Positions 24,819 through 37,475 of a DNA stretch of 64,000 bases are shown one piece after another. The DNA is taken from the NCBI GenBank assembly GCA_029962745.1, contig CM057153.1, forward strand, positions 15,014,435 through 15,078,434. The letters run 5' to 3'. Source of the DNA: Echinometra lucunter (taxonomy: Eukaryota; Echinodermata; Echinoidea; Camarodonta; Echinometridae). How positions within the stretch are numbered: the first letter of the stretch is position 1; each line of letters opens with the position of its first letter. The notes under the pieces are model-generated. The model searched no databases, was not told the DNA's origin, and was given only the letters and a program-made list of their open reading frames with translations. A program made the translations under genes and the position numbers.

Positions 24819-27460
24819 CAAAGTATAAGGGGGCAAAACATTCTCTTTTAAAGGAAGCTAGTGAGATTTTTTTTAAATCAAGAAAATACACATTAAAAAT
24901 AAAGTACAAAATAAGCAAAAAATTACTTTATTTCCAGCTCACATATAATGGGATATTGCAGAATACATGAATCCCATTTGGTTATAGTAAACAACTTGCC
25001 TTTGTGTACGAATCCAGAGATTTAAGGAAACCACACTATCCTGTTTCCGGTGCGGATTGATCAATCCGTTTTAAATCCCGGTCGTCAGTAATTTATCACG
25101 CTAACCCATCTTCTTTTCACTTCACCTCCACCATCGATCACGTCGACCTTTTATACGAACCTGGAAGAAGATGCAACTTGTGATTCTATGATTCTATTTG
25201 AATATGATATATATGCAGGGGCTACGCTACGGGGGGGGGGGCAAGGGGAGCCGTCTCGGTCATGATTTTTTTCAAGCGATAGAAACAAAAAAAGAAGAAG
25301 AAGAGTATATGGGAAGAGAGGGCAGGGTTTCATATACCGTGATTCATAATAACCCTATAATTGTTCATTCAAAACGAAAATAAACTCACCTGTGGGTCAT
25401 CTTGCCCCCCCCCCACCCCCAATCAAAATACCCGGGCGCCGCCCCTATATCCATTTATATTCATATGACACATTTTACTCGCCAGAGACTCAGAGTCGAA
25501 AAATTGTGATTTGATGTTGTCATTTGTTTTGCTTTGCTTTTTTTTTTCTTTTCTTTCTTTTTTTTTTTTTTTAAATTTTGCTTTACGGTCGGTTGTTCAA
25601 CTATCTTTTTTATACGGCCATCCCCCTTTCCACTTTCCAGAAGGGTGTACTTTCTCTGAAAAATCCTCTACTAAAATATGCAAGATAATCCCCTCTATTC
25701 ATACTATTTGTATACCGAAATCCATACATATTAGTTACTGAAATAATCTATGTAAATATTTGACAACCTGTAGTCGCACACAATAAGAGATGCATTAGGG
25801 CCCGGGCATATTCTGTCGCGACTACGTCACTCGCTGAATAATGCACACTTCCTTCATTTCTGTTTCCACATTTCTACCAGTTACTCTGAAAGAAAGAGAG
25901 GAATAAAAAGTTTTCTTTGCAGCCGGTAACAGCCAGGCTGTTATTGCTATTTGAAAAGGAAAGAAAACGGCAAATTGATTTACAGCTTGCAGTGCTAATA
26001 CTGCATGCACAACAAACAGACAAAGGCGATGATATATGTGGCAGGTATGAACTTTCATATCATTTACAGGTCTTTTATGAGGTGACCTGTTTCTATGCAA
26101 GATGCAACACTTGAAAGTCGAAATCTTTAGAAATTGCGTTCCCCCCCCCCCCCCACTTTTCTTTCTTTTTTTTGGGGGGGGCGACATTTCTTATCGGAAC
26201 TTTCAAAAAATCTTAAAATCATATAGAATTCACAAGGCAAGAAAAAATTTTGTCACTCTCTTTTTCTCTTTTAATAAATACAGTTATATAAATATTTCTA
26301 TATACAGTGCTGGTTTTTTTTAATTTTTAATTTTTAATTTTTAATTTTTTTTTTTTTTTGGGGGGGGGTTGTATTTTTTCATGAGTATTACAGTGACAAA
26401 CCTCATCGTGACAATATAGGTGATTCTGTGATGTGGCAGGTTGAGACACGGCCATGACGGAGAATGAGTGATGATGGGGTCAGTTTTTCGTGCCCGTGGC
26501 CATGCACGGGCTGACTGGGATTGAAATTGGTTTGGGGAATGTTTCGTTCGATGTGACCGGCCCTCTCAGCCTATATCATTCAGTCGTCGGACCATGAATC
26601 GACCCGGTGTGATAGAAATTTGTCCCGGGTTCCGGAGGAACGAAACGACTAGTCGATTCGTTCCCCGGAACAACGTTGCCAGGTTTAAAATGCTGTATTA
26701 TCGTACTAGAGAGTCAAAATTATCGTTTTTTGGAGAAAATTATCGTACACACAGCTGACTCTACAGTACACACACTATGCATACGATTAACGGCCCCTTA
26801 ACTGTAGGAAAACTCATTTTGATTGGCTGCGAATTCAATGTAGGGGCCTACAAGACGCGTAGACGGGTTAATTAACTGTCAGGTATGCAAAGTAAGCATG
26901 TACTTTGCAGAGACTTTGAGTATTAAAGTTGAAATGACTATGACTATCGCATCGACTGGACCGAGGCGGATCCAATCGGCGGGTGAACATTCAGGCGATT
27001 GGTTCCAAAGGATCCGATCGCCTGCAGGGAACAAATCGCCTGCAGGAAACAAATCGCCTATGACACCATCCATGCCTGTGCTATGACTTTCAGTCGTGAA
27101 GATTATCTAACGATATAAAATAATCATGATGATTACTGAATGCCAACAAACAAACGAACATGCGAACAAAATTTCACCAAAATTCGCAACCATCCCGATC
27201 ATCTTTCAGACAAGGTTTAGCTCAAGAAGTAAATCAAAGATTATGGGTCATCAAATCTCTCACCATTTTCTTACATTTTTGTCCATTTTACCTGCCAGTC
27301 ACTGATGAATAATATCTTGTTGAAAACTTCAAGAGTTTACAGTAAAATGACCCAATCGTGCATGCTCCTCCCTCCTTTTGGGTTGCATGTAACAACGAGA
27401 AATAAAAGGTGTTGGTATCTAGGTACCGATAAATTACTTTACATGCGGTATATACTGCCC
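24000..27460. other. Gene-free stretch with microsatellites
   Basis: No exon recognised. Contains C15/G12 runs near 24020 and 24106, (GA)n at 24764-24820, a G run at 25231 in a possible hAT-like element running to about 25447 (ends CAGGGGCTACGC and GGCGCCGCCCCT, no clean TSD), a C16/G8 pair at 26139-26181, and two tandem copies of GAACAAATCGCCTGCAGG-type units at 27020-27060. Confidence 0.45.
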
Positions 27461-27465
27461 GTTGT

Positions 27466-27736
27466 CACTATGAACATGACGGACAAAGAAAGCGGACAAA
27501 ATAAACAACCCCTCATTCTACCCTTCACAATGGTTCTGGTAGTCAAAAGAACATCCCTTCACTGCTATTGTCTAAAATATGTGGAAAAGGTGTCACATGC
27601 ATATTCACCTGGAACTACATGATTAAACATAATAGCTGTGAAGGGATGTTCTTTTGACTACCAGAACCATTGTGAAGGGTAGAATGAGAGGTTGTTTATT
27701 TTGTCCGCTTTCTTTGTCCGCCATGTTCATACTGTG
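27466..27736. repeat. Long hairpin with about 104-bp nearly identical arms
   Basis: The left arm 27466-27569 and right arm 27631-27736 are reverse complements with only three or four differences, around a 61-bp loop. Arm landmarks are GCGGACAAAATAAACAACC and GGTTCTGGTAGTCAAAAGAA. No open frame and no recognised transposon end. Confidence 0.85.
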
Positions 27737-27739
27737 TAC

Positions 27740-28037
27740 TTACTAATGCATCTTCATTCATCATGAACAAGACTTGGTGACACGACATTTGCTCTTGCGG
27801 CAATTGCTCTTGTCTTAATTTCTCCGAAGACATAGGGTTAGAATTTGGGTTATGATAGGGGTTTGGAACATTGAATAATGTGAGGATAACTGGATTAAGA
27901 TTAACTTATAGTTTTAACTTTGAGGTTAGGTTTTATGTTTGGCTTAACTTAGACGTGGAGATTTCCTTGAGAGCAATTGTCGCCAGAGCAAATGTCATGT
28001 TTTCGGGGTTTTGTTTTTGTTTTGTTTTTTTCGTGTT

Positions 28038-28068
<31 letters not shown>

Positions 28069-29285
28069 AAATAATTTTTTTCTAACCTTGGTCCGTAAAA
28101 TTTAAAGAGAGTGAATACCACTTACGCGGGATTTGGTTGCTTTTTGTTTTGCTTTGTTTTTTGTTTTGTTATATACTTAAAAGTTGTTTTAATGGAATAT
28201 ATTGTGGCATATTCTAGTATATATCTATCATATTCTGTTACATTTTGTTATATTCTGTTATGTTTTTGTGAAAATCCTAGTATACTTTGCTATTTATGTT
28301 ATACTTTGTTCTTTTTATGTTATATTTTATTTTATTTTGTAAAATTTTTGTTGATGTTTGTGAAAAAAATTGAGAATAATCCAATTTGTATGGATTACAA
28401 ATCAATAAAAGTTGAATTTGAATTTAATGGAACCAAAACATAGCATGGGTGTGGGGAGCGTGAGAGGGCACGTGTCCCCCATCCCCTGCTGAATGCAGCC
28501 CCCCCCCCTCCCCCCCCCCCCCCCCAGGAAAGAAAGATAAGAAAAGGAAGAAATGGGGGAGGGAGCAAGGAGGAAGGGGGGGGGGGGAGAGTGTCAACTG
28601 AATATGACACGCCCCCACCATCTCCCGCTCGTTGGGATTTCATTCAGCAAAAAGTCTACAGTCCTCCCCGCCCCCCCCCCCCCGCAGTTGCTCATCATTA
28701 TTAGTAATTGAGCAGATCCCAAATGCTTTTACTTTTGCACTAGTTACTAATCACCTATTCCTACTCGACACTCATGGTACAATTAGTCATCAATTTTCAG
28801 CATCCCCCCCCCCCGTCTTTTTTGTGGTTTCGTCAGTGATTATGTCCATAATCAACACCCAGACTTGATATCGTGCCAAACAATAATGATTTTCACGAGG
28901 TCACAACTATTATCAGATTAGCATTTTATCACTCGTCAAGCATCGAGTTTCACGGCAGATTCAAACTGAGATAAACACCTTTGTAGTGTTACCATTCTCA
29001 TTTTCGTAATGATTATTATCATTATTACTATTTTGATTATCATCATTGTTATCATTATTATTATTACATTATCATTATTAACATGATAAAATCATCATCA
29101 TTATTATTTTTCTTGTATAGTCATTTTACCTGCTTGAATGCTGTGCATAACACTTATGGCCTTATCTTTATAGATTAAGAATGTCAGATTTCATATATTT
29201 CATATCATTTTTAAATTTTTAGAGTAACAGTTGTATGATTGATTATTCATAAATGACAAAGAAAGCAAAGTGCAGAAAGATACAT
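27740..29285. other. Gene-free stretch, T-rich then G/C runs
   Basis: T-rich DNA with many TTTTGTTTTG words (28000-28340) ending CAATAAAAGTTGAATTTGAA, which resembles the 3' end of a LINE but has no coding body. C and G runs at 28499, 28571, 28672 and 28805. A degenerate ATT/ATC tract lies at 29008-29110. No exon seen. Confidence 0.45.
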
Positions 29286-29293
29286 GTTTCGAC

Positions 29294-29764
29294 CAATGGC
29301 GTAGCCAGGCATTTTCAACGGGGGGGGGGGGGGGGGCGAGGCGAGGGAGCGAAGCGACCAAGTGGGGGTGTATTAGGGGGGTACCCTCCCACGGTAGGGA
29401 GATTTTTGAAAATTCGTGCATGAAAATGGCATTTTATGCACACTAAAATTCAGCATTAGGGGTAACTTATATGAGAAGTGGCATATAGGGGCAAGGCGAG
29501 GGAGCGAAGCGACCGAGCCGGTGGAGGGTGCGGGAGGGGGGTATCTCCCCTCCCATGATAAGGAGATTTTTGAAAATTCGTGCCTGAAAATGGCGTTTTC
29601 TGCACACTAAAAGTGAGTATTAGGGGCAACTTGAGAAGGGACATATTTACGTTTTATTTTCAATTCGCAGGGTAGGGGTAATGTAAGTTATGTGAAGTGG
29701 ACTCGATAAAAGTTTTTTTTTTTTTTTTTTTTTTGCTCGCTGCCCTCCCTTAGCTATGCCAGTG
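29294..29764. mobile_element. hAT-like element, CAATGGCGTAGCCAGG end, perfect 8-bp TSD
   Basis: Left CAATGGCGTAGC pairs with GCTATGCCAGTG at the right, and GTTTCGAC occurs exactly on both sides (29286-29293, 29765-29772). Inside are a G17 run, two tandem 155-bp units starting GCGAGGGAGCGAAGCGACC (29341 and 29496), and a T24 run. No transposase. Confidence 0.9.
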
Positions 29765-29772
29765 GTTTCGAC

Positions 29773-31221
29773 AGAAACATAAAACAACAACAGAAAAAAC
29801 CGCATTCAGTAATTATATGAAAAAGAGAATGAAAAACAGAGACCAGCAAGAAGCAGATCTTGTTTCTCCTAATGGAGCATAAACTTCATCCTCCGAATTA
29901 TCACAGAAAAATTCAACCAGTTCAAAATGAATCACAAACACCCACACACACACCCACACACACCCACAAACACAAAACATTAGCGAAACTGCAGATATGG
30001 GGGGGGGGATCTGACTAAAAATATCATACGACTCATTTTCAAACTAGGTAAGTAGGCTATGATAAAAACTTTCAAACCAAGTATATATACATTTATTTTC
30101 CCATTGTGAAAGCTATAAAAAGATGCAGGGAAATCGAAATACTTCCCATGAATTAAATCCAGGTCACTAAAAAAATGAGATCGGTAAGACTGACCATAAT
30201 TCTGAAGGTTTCCTATATGATTTTCTTCTAGATTGTAAAATAGGGATTTGAGATTTAAAAAAAAAAAAAAAACGAGCAGGCTGCATTCACTATGCATATA
30301 TGAGAATATGTTCTGCTCTATTATTGTTGGCAGTCCCGCGTGATATGTGAAATACCTTCAAGTTGTCAGGTTTAATTATAAATGTTGAAATGAGATTTCG
30401 GTAGCATGGTTGTGAGTAGGCTGCAGTGTTTGCACAAAACGTGGTTTTGTGCAAGTCGAAAAGACACTCAGGGTTCCAAAGGTATCTTATATACCCCTCA
30501 ACAATTTGATTTAAAAAATCTAGATTCTGATTCTCGCAATAAAATCTTGAGTGGGATGTTACACCAGGAAGGTGGAACAGAAAAAAAAAAAAACATTTGG
30601 TGTTTTATCTGGTCTGTAATTTCTGTCCGTTGAGGACAAATACTGGCCATTTGACTGGATGTATTTAAACAAGAATAAACGGGTGCGTTACTATATAGCT
30701 ATATTGTGACAAAGCAAGGATCGGGAATATGGTGTCGATTGGTTTATTAAGTTTTAGTTGGAGTTGCCCCACCCCTCCCCTCCCCTTCCCCAGGGACGGA
30801 CTGGAATTGAACTTAACTTAGATATATATTTGTTTTGATTGACGGTACCTTTGATGTAACAAATCTTCTTTGTATAACTACGTTAACTTTGCCAATCCAT
30901 TGTTGGGTTCAGCCAACATTCCCCTTTTCAATATATCATTTCTATTAAAAATCACTTCATTACCTCCTGAAACTTTACGGGGGTCACCCCCTCCCTCACT
31001 GATACCCCCCCCCCCCCCCCCACGGTGTAGTTTGTACAGTTATAACTGGTCAAGCCGGTGGGAAGTGCACAACCAACATGAAAATGTGTTGAGCCCGGTC
31101 TAATTCTCAAACGCTTTTCTTATTTACACTACACTTGCAGATATGGACAGAGTTTCTGTAAATTACAGTTTGGCTTTTTTGGCACGTATTGGTAAACACT
31201 TGATAATGTAGATGTAGATGT
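29773..31221. other. Gene-free stretch
   Basis: No exon recognised. A-runs and a CACACCCACA tract near 29940; CAGGGACGGACTGGAATTG at 30791 looks like an isolated hAT-type left end; C18 run at 31004. Open frames of up to 105 codons have no domain. Confidence 0.45.
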
Positions 31222-31230
31222 ACCAATACA

Positions 31231-31586
31231 GGTGATGTTCGTTATTCCGAAGGTTCGTTGTTCCGAAGGTTTGTTATTCCGAAGGTTCGTTTTTCCGAAA
31301 CACGTAAATTGCGTATACCTAGATGTTCGTTAGTCCGAAAATGAAAAAGGGTTCGTTAATCCGAACATTTGTGGAGTTATTCCGAAGGTTCGTTATTTAA
31401 AACGTCTTTGAGTCCGAAAATGAAATAAGGTTCGTTAGTCCGAAAGTAACTACCGAACTAAACTGCTAAACAAGCCTTATTTCATTTTCGGACTAACGAA
31501 CCTTCGGACTAACGAGCCTTCGTAATAACGAATCTTCGGAATAAATGAACCTTCGAAATAACGAACTTTCGGAATAACGAACTGTA
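31231..31586. mobile_element. Element of iterated GTTCGTTATTCCGAAGG words with 9-bp TSD
   Basis: ACCAATACA occurs on both sides (31222-31230, 31587-31595). The left half repeats GTTCGTTATTCCGAAGG-like units, the right half their reverse complement CCTTCGGAATAACGAAC, so the element is a large imperfect palindrome. Spacing between units varies and there are no unique spacers, so it is not a CRISPR array. Confidence 0.8.
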
Positions 31587-32440
31587 ACCAATACAATACT
31601 ATGGGATGATGAATGCACATAGATAAAGGAGATAATCGTATATCATCATGGAAATAGAGTATGCATGTAAGCCAGCTAGGAGGAAACAAATGTGAATTTC
31701 AAAATTCAAATTCGAACGTGTATTTCATCCTTAAAAATGTTTAAAAGTGAGAGTAAACAAACTGTATACAAATAATATCTTATTCCCAAAAGATATGAAA
31801 CTGAATGTTAACATTGCACTTCCTACTTAGGCATTATCATCAGATTTATTTTTAGTCGCATCCTGATTTCTTCAATAGTCTTCCTCATCTCATGATTTGC
31901 TATTTTATGTGTACGTCTTCTCCCAGCAAAGATTTCATGGATTTAGATTAAAAAGGGATAATTCTTGAAAATAGCAGGCTTATATAAGTTCTAGATGCAG
32001 CTACGATTTTAATGAGTAAATTAATTTAAACGCGCGAGGAGGGCATTTTCATCAGAAGATATTGATTTAACCTTTATTCTGATAAAAAGGGTAAATGAAA
32101 TTGTTTAGACGTGACGTCATTTTTGTCTTCCATTTATTTCAACTATTTTTCCATCTTCAACATTAAATAAAAATACATATATCAGAAATGATTACATCAT
32201 CAACTTACATGCACAAAATAAGAATAATTTTCAAACAATGTAATTTTAAAAATTGAATATAAAAATAAATGCAAATATTGAAAATGGAGGGGAAATGCTA
32301 AAAAGCCAAGCTTGTTTTTGCAACCCCTCCCCCCTCCCCCCCCCCCCCCATCTTCATTTATTGCTCGAAGGTGTGTAAAGTTGTAACTAACAAGTCTGAG
32401 GAAATTAATTTTTTTTTATTCTCTAGCTCAATAGCGTGAT

Positions 32441-33232
32441 ATAGACCAATTTCACAACGCAAGAGGGCAGCAGACTGTTCGACACAGTTCGACATACTTC
32501 GGTGGGCGCTCCAACTTTTATAGTACACAAGTCAATAGCGCGTTATGTACATTCGTTCGATTTTTTGTCTATTTTGACCAGTATATGCAGATTTATTTTA
32601 ATATTTGCAATGAGAAATTATCAGGGAAGTTCAGGACGCAGCTGTGCGGTGCTCAAATGTCACAAGAATTTGAGAAAGTTTAAAAATTGAAAGCTAACTG
32701 AGTGCGAAATTCACTCGCTTTTGACTCATGAAGCCTGTTTGTGTGAGAAGCCGTACTCCCTACACAGGTTTCCGTAAGCAATGTGAAGGAATTCGTCGCC
32801 AGTGGGTAAAAACATCAACAGAAAGGACTTTGAAGTCAAGAAACATTATCATTATGTACTTTGGCGTAAAATTTAATGAGTGAAAACATGACTTTGTAAA
32901 CAGGGTAAGATTTAGGGCTCCCGTTTACTACGGCTTCTATGCTGCAATCGAACTTTTACTGACAAAACTAAGTTGAAAAACCATCGAAAGTACAAAAATA
33001 CATCATACCTTCATCCGTCAGATATGACCATTGTCTTACCTCATCTACCCATGTATCCATGCTTTATTTTATTGATCTAGAATAAAGTAAATGGAACAAT
33101 ATCGGGGCATATCTCATATCTTACATTCATTTTGTACGCAGAGCCAATCGCGGTCAGCGCGCTTGCCCACCGCAGCAATGGCATCGCCGATAGAGGGCCA
33201 AATACATAAACCGGAGGTGAAATTGGTCTATA
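32441..33232. mobile_element. TIR element ATAGACCAATTTCAC, about 790 bp
   Basis: ATAGACCAATTTCAC at the left is mirrored by GTGAAATTGGTCTAT at the right; GAGGGC lies just inside both ends. TA or AT flanks. Frames inside have no recognisable transposase domain. Confidence 0.7.
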
Positions 33233-33651
33233 TGGTCATGATGAAAGAGGGGCATGTTGGGATGAAAGAAAATTTCGAGACCTTGGACCTCTTGCGACGT
33301 TGGGATTAAGCACAACCATAAAACAAATAAACGCAACTTGATTTTCAACCAATCAGGATTGAGTATTTGGGACTTGCGTTTGTTATGCAAGAGGGCCCCG
33401 GTTTTAGGGTGGTTAAGCTTTCGAGTTTTAGAAAGAACCCAAGTGAGTCAGTTGGCAGTCTTGTGACTAGTTTGGAGCCTGATCGGTTAATATAGGCACT
33501 TTGTTCGTCCTTGACATTGAACATTCTGTGTATTTTGATATTTGTAGGTGACCATTTAGCAATCAATTTTCACCAAGTTTTAACTCTTTCATTGGTGTCC
33601 TTCATTTAAAAAAAACAACATAAAATATTATATTTTTTTTTTATTTCATTC

Positions 33652-33690
33652 GTCTTATTTACCCAGGGTGGCCTACTCAGTGATTAGACA
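33652..33690 (-). repeat. SINE 3' tail fragment, minus strand
   Basis: Read on the minus strand it gives GTAGGCCACCCTGGGTAAAT, the same tail phrase as in the SINEs at 37907 and 51954 (GTGGCTAC(C/T)CTGGGTAAAT). Only the tail remains. Confidence 0.55.
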
Positions 33691-33694
33691 CTGT

Positions 33695-34475
33695 TATCCT
33701 TTAGGACACTGCATACAAAAAAAAAAACCAGAAATGAAATATAATACAATACAAAATGATAGACAATACATAAAAATCAAATCAACATAATGGAAACAAA
33801 AACATGAAGAAGCAAAACAAAATACATGTATACGAACCAAATGTATAATGATAGAACCAAAATAGCTCTCTATAAGCACGTATTCCTATACGCTTTATTA
33901 TTTTTTTTAATTTGTCCAGTGTCCATCCGTGACTAACTAACCGATCAGGCTCTCAGACGTTCTTAAGACTTCGACTACTGGAACCGGATTGTCCATGTAT
34001 TAAACCTATGGGAAAGAGAGAATTCAGTAGTCAACAGGTTAATTAATCTTTTTACAAGTGGGAGGGAAACCATATTGCGGACAAGAACAACTGTCTACAG
34101 AGACGTATTTTCTCCGCCCAATCTAAAAAATGATAATGAATGAATGGAAATAGATTGAGGAAAAAAAAAACCTTTTTCATTTCACCAGTCGGGGTAATGA
34201 TGAAGGCATTTCCCTTTGATCGAAAACGCAAAGAATATACACCGAGCCATTTAAATACCATTTTCCCCTTTCTTTCCTAAAAGGCGGGCATTCAGCCAAA
34301 AAGCGTCCTTATGCTTTCATAGAGGAGATGGCATCTTGGGGAGTGGTGGTGGGGAGTGGTGGTGGTGGTGGTGGTGGTGGTGGTGTTGGGGGGGGGGGGG
34401 GGGTTGGTTTGAGGCAAACCGAATGCTACCCTTCCTGTAATGCCATTAGACATGATATATCACATAATAGGGTGT
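33695..34475. other. Gene-free stretch with (GGT)n and G run
   Basis: No exon recognised. A (GGT)n tract with a following G17 run sits at 34348-34403. The rest is AT-rich. Confidence 0.5.
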
Positions 34476-34483
34476 AGTTCATT

Positions 34484-35035
34484 CACTGGCGTAAATCCCG
34501 GGGGGGGGGGGGAATGGGGGGATATCCCCCTCCACTTTTTTGAGAGGGGGGGGGGATGGCGTGTACAAATATCCCCCCACTTTTAAGGAAGAAATGAAAT
34601 TTCAATTAATCAGTTAATAAAAATTTTAATAATCTGTCATAAACAACCATCATACTTTAGAATTTCTATTTGAAAATGCGATTTAAAACCAGAAATGCGC
34701 TTATTTTTGGCTCGCTAGCTTCGTTCGCTCATCATATTTTAGAATTTTTGTTTGAAAATGCGGTTGAAAACCAGAAAAGTGGTTATTTTTGGCTCGCTCG
34801 CTTCGCTCGCTCATCATATTATAGAATTTCTATTTGAAAATTCGATTAAAAACTAGAAAAGTTGTAATTTTTGGCTCGCTCGCAAGATAAAAATTAAAAT
34901 GTCTGTAAGGGGGTCTGTGCAGGTGGGTGAGGGCGTGTGTTTATACTTAAGTGTGAGTTCGACAGAAAAAAAAAATTGGCGAAAAAGTCGATCACCCCCC
35001 CCCCCTCCACTCCTCAAAGTGGATTTACGCCGGTG
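34484..35035. mobile_element. hAT-like element, CACTGGCGTAAATCC ends, 8-bp TSD
   Basis: Left CACTGGCGTAAATCC is mirrored by GGATTTACGCCGGTG. Flanks AGTTCATT and AGGTCATT agree at seven of eight positions. The interior has G and C runs and three tandem 81-bp units starting CATCAT at 34649, 34730 and 34811, each ending in GGCTCGCTCGCTTCGCTCGC-like sequence. Confidence 0.88.
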
Positions 35036-35043
35036 AGGTCATT

Positions 35044-37467
35044 ACGAGGCTTGTCGGTAGCAAGAGATTTAATGCTTCAGCGTAATTGAATGAACTCACG
35101 AACCCAACGCTAATAATTTTATGAATGTTATTATAATCAAAGTATAATAACGGGTATCTGAGTCCAAAACGAGCGAATGAGTGCTTCGACGATACCTGTA
35201 ATTGATCGGAGTGAATCCCTAACTGTGGGAGGCAGAAAAATTCTAATCATGAGAGTGCGCTCACTATCAGATGTTTACCGATACCCAGCTACATCGTAGT
35301 CCATCAATATTGTTCTCAAACTTGCCGTTGTCTGTTTTTCCCCATCTCAACCTTCTCTTGGACAAAAAAAATCCATTTCAAAAGGCTATAGGGAAATCGT
35401 TAAAAAGCAATCTTTGTGAATTCATGAATTCCTCAGTTTGGAACTCTACAGTCATATTTAATCAGCGATGGCGTTCTGATGACCGGTAGGTATAATATAG
35501 GCATGATAGTGTTGTTTTTCTACGTAGGAGTCTCAAATTCTAGCTTTCATTTTAAGCATTTCGTTTGTAGTTGATTTCCTTTTTTGATGAATATACCTTT
35601 GTCTAATTTTCTTCAGTTTAAGGGATATTTTATCTTCTTTTTTTTTTTTTTAGTAATTTAATACTTTTTTTCTCTTTATTTTCGCTTAGCTCAGCATTAA
35701 CCAGAATTGTTGCAAGTAAACAATCTGTAAAAGCTGGAAAGAAATTTTTGATCGCAGTTCTGAGTCATTATGAGCGGATACGAATTAAGAACTTTCGATT
35801 AGCTTTTTTTTTCCTTATCATCTTTTTGGAATTTAGTTTGTATTGATCATGGTTTTTCTTTAAACATCTGCCACTGAAAATATTATAATCATGCATGAAA
35901 TGCTTGCATATCTCCGACGTGAATGCCCACACTCGTGTATACTCGTATATTCGAGGTATTAAACTGTATTCGCTATATATCAATGCATGTGCAGTTAGAG
36001 AAATACAAGTTATGAAAAGGCTGGGAGCGTGTAGAGAAGTTAATTATCGTGATTGTTATTTTCCCTTCCCGGACAGTTAACAACAATCAACAAGACTTCT
36101 TGCTTGACTGGAGGTCCCATCGTTGCTAAGGGTGATGCTCGTAAAAATTCAGTAATTTAATTTCAGTCAGACTGGTACATTAAATGAATTAGGGGTGACC
36201 CAACAATTGCTCCCGGCTTTATTTTTGTCAAAGACATGCACTGTTAGGGTCAAGATCGGTTGTAATAAAGTTTTAAGGTCAAACTTAGGATCAGGGTTAG
36301 CATAGTTAGGGTGAGGGTTTGGTGTAATGTTTTGTCCATGCAAGGTTAAAGTTCAGTATTCGGTATAGTGCACGTACCAGTACAATAAATCGGCAACGTC
36401 GACCTTACACAGTTATTCATCGTGAAACTTATGTCTTGTCATGAGGGGAAAGGATGATGGTGGTATTAGCGATAGTGATGGCCAGTGGCGGAGACATAAT
36501 TTTTTGAAAGGGGCATCAAACTGCCCAAAGCAAAAAGAGAACTATCGATTTCCTTTTCAAACCATCAGGGTGACTTTGGGTCATGTTGTTATGACAGCCT
36601 TCTCTCTTCCGTTTCATTAACATGATGAATTATTTTTCCCCATTTATATTCAAGATGAACAAGGCGGAGGGGTGTGTGTGTGGGGGGGGGGGGGATGTTG
36701 TGAGCCCCTTTGCCCATTTAGCTATACCACAGTGCCAGTCACAGATTCATAGATTAGGTAATGACTAACTGTGATATCGATGATGATTTTGTAAAGTGAC
36801 GCTGTGATGTGGCAGGTTCTGTTTCTATGAAACATTGTTGACTTTCGTTTATTCCGCAAAGGGGACAATTTCCCAGAAGACGTTTCGTCACCATGGTCAC
36901 AATGGTATTTATATTGCGAATTTTCATTGTATCTTTGTTTGTGAGGAACGAAGTCAAACGTACATGTTAATAATACTGCATTATCTTGTATGATACATAC
37001 ATAAAGCAAATTGTGAATGGCATGGAAGTTTTAGACAGTCTATTATTGTATATAAATGTATATCTTTTATAATACAAACTAAAGGAAAAATTCGAATGGC
37101 AGGAGAGTTTACAAAAAAAATCAGTATCAAATTCTTTCCTTTTCAACTTACTGAATATCTTTACTTGTAAAACTGAAAAAAGAAAAGGTATTTAACACAG
37201 CATATCTTGTATGAAAAAGGCGGGGGAACATTAGGCTCGAACAATGAAAGTAGGGTGCAAATTTTTGCGGACAAAAGTTGCCTCTCCACTTCCATTGCCC
37301 GAGTTCGACGTTCCACCTCCTCGCTTTGAATGAAACAAAACAACCAGCGTAAAAAATAAAAATCAGATGAGTTGAAGGAAAGTAAAAACTGTTTTAAATT
37401 CCTAAAATAGAACTAATTTTCTAACTTATCAAATGTCTGTGCGATCATATACATATACATACAATTG
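35044..37467. other. Gene-free stretch
   Basis: No exon recognised. A probable degraded member of the poly-G element class runs from CAGTGGCGGAGACATAA (36483) through a G13 run to AGCTATACCACAG (36730), without a clean TSD. The rest is AT-rich DNA with chance open frames. Confidence 0.45.
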
Positions 37468-37475
37468 TCTACGGT

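Noticed and set aside
28370..28440. LINE 3' end (CAATAAAAGTTGAATTTGAA)
   Set aside because: Suggestive tail only; no reverse transcriptase or endonuclease frame lies upstream, so not listed as a mobile element.
31231..31586. CRISPR-like regular repeats
   Set aside because: Units overlap or are separated by a few bases only, switch orientation in the middle, and lack unique spacers; the host is an animal.
36483..36730. Another hAT-like poly-G element (CAGTGGCGGAGACATAA to AGCTATACCACAG)
   Set aside because: Ends are only loosely inverted and no 8-bp duplication could be aligned; mentioned in the regional note instead.
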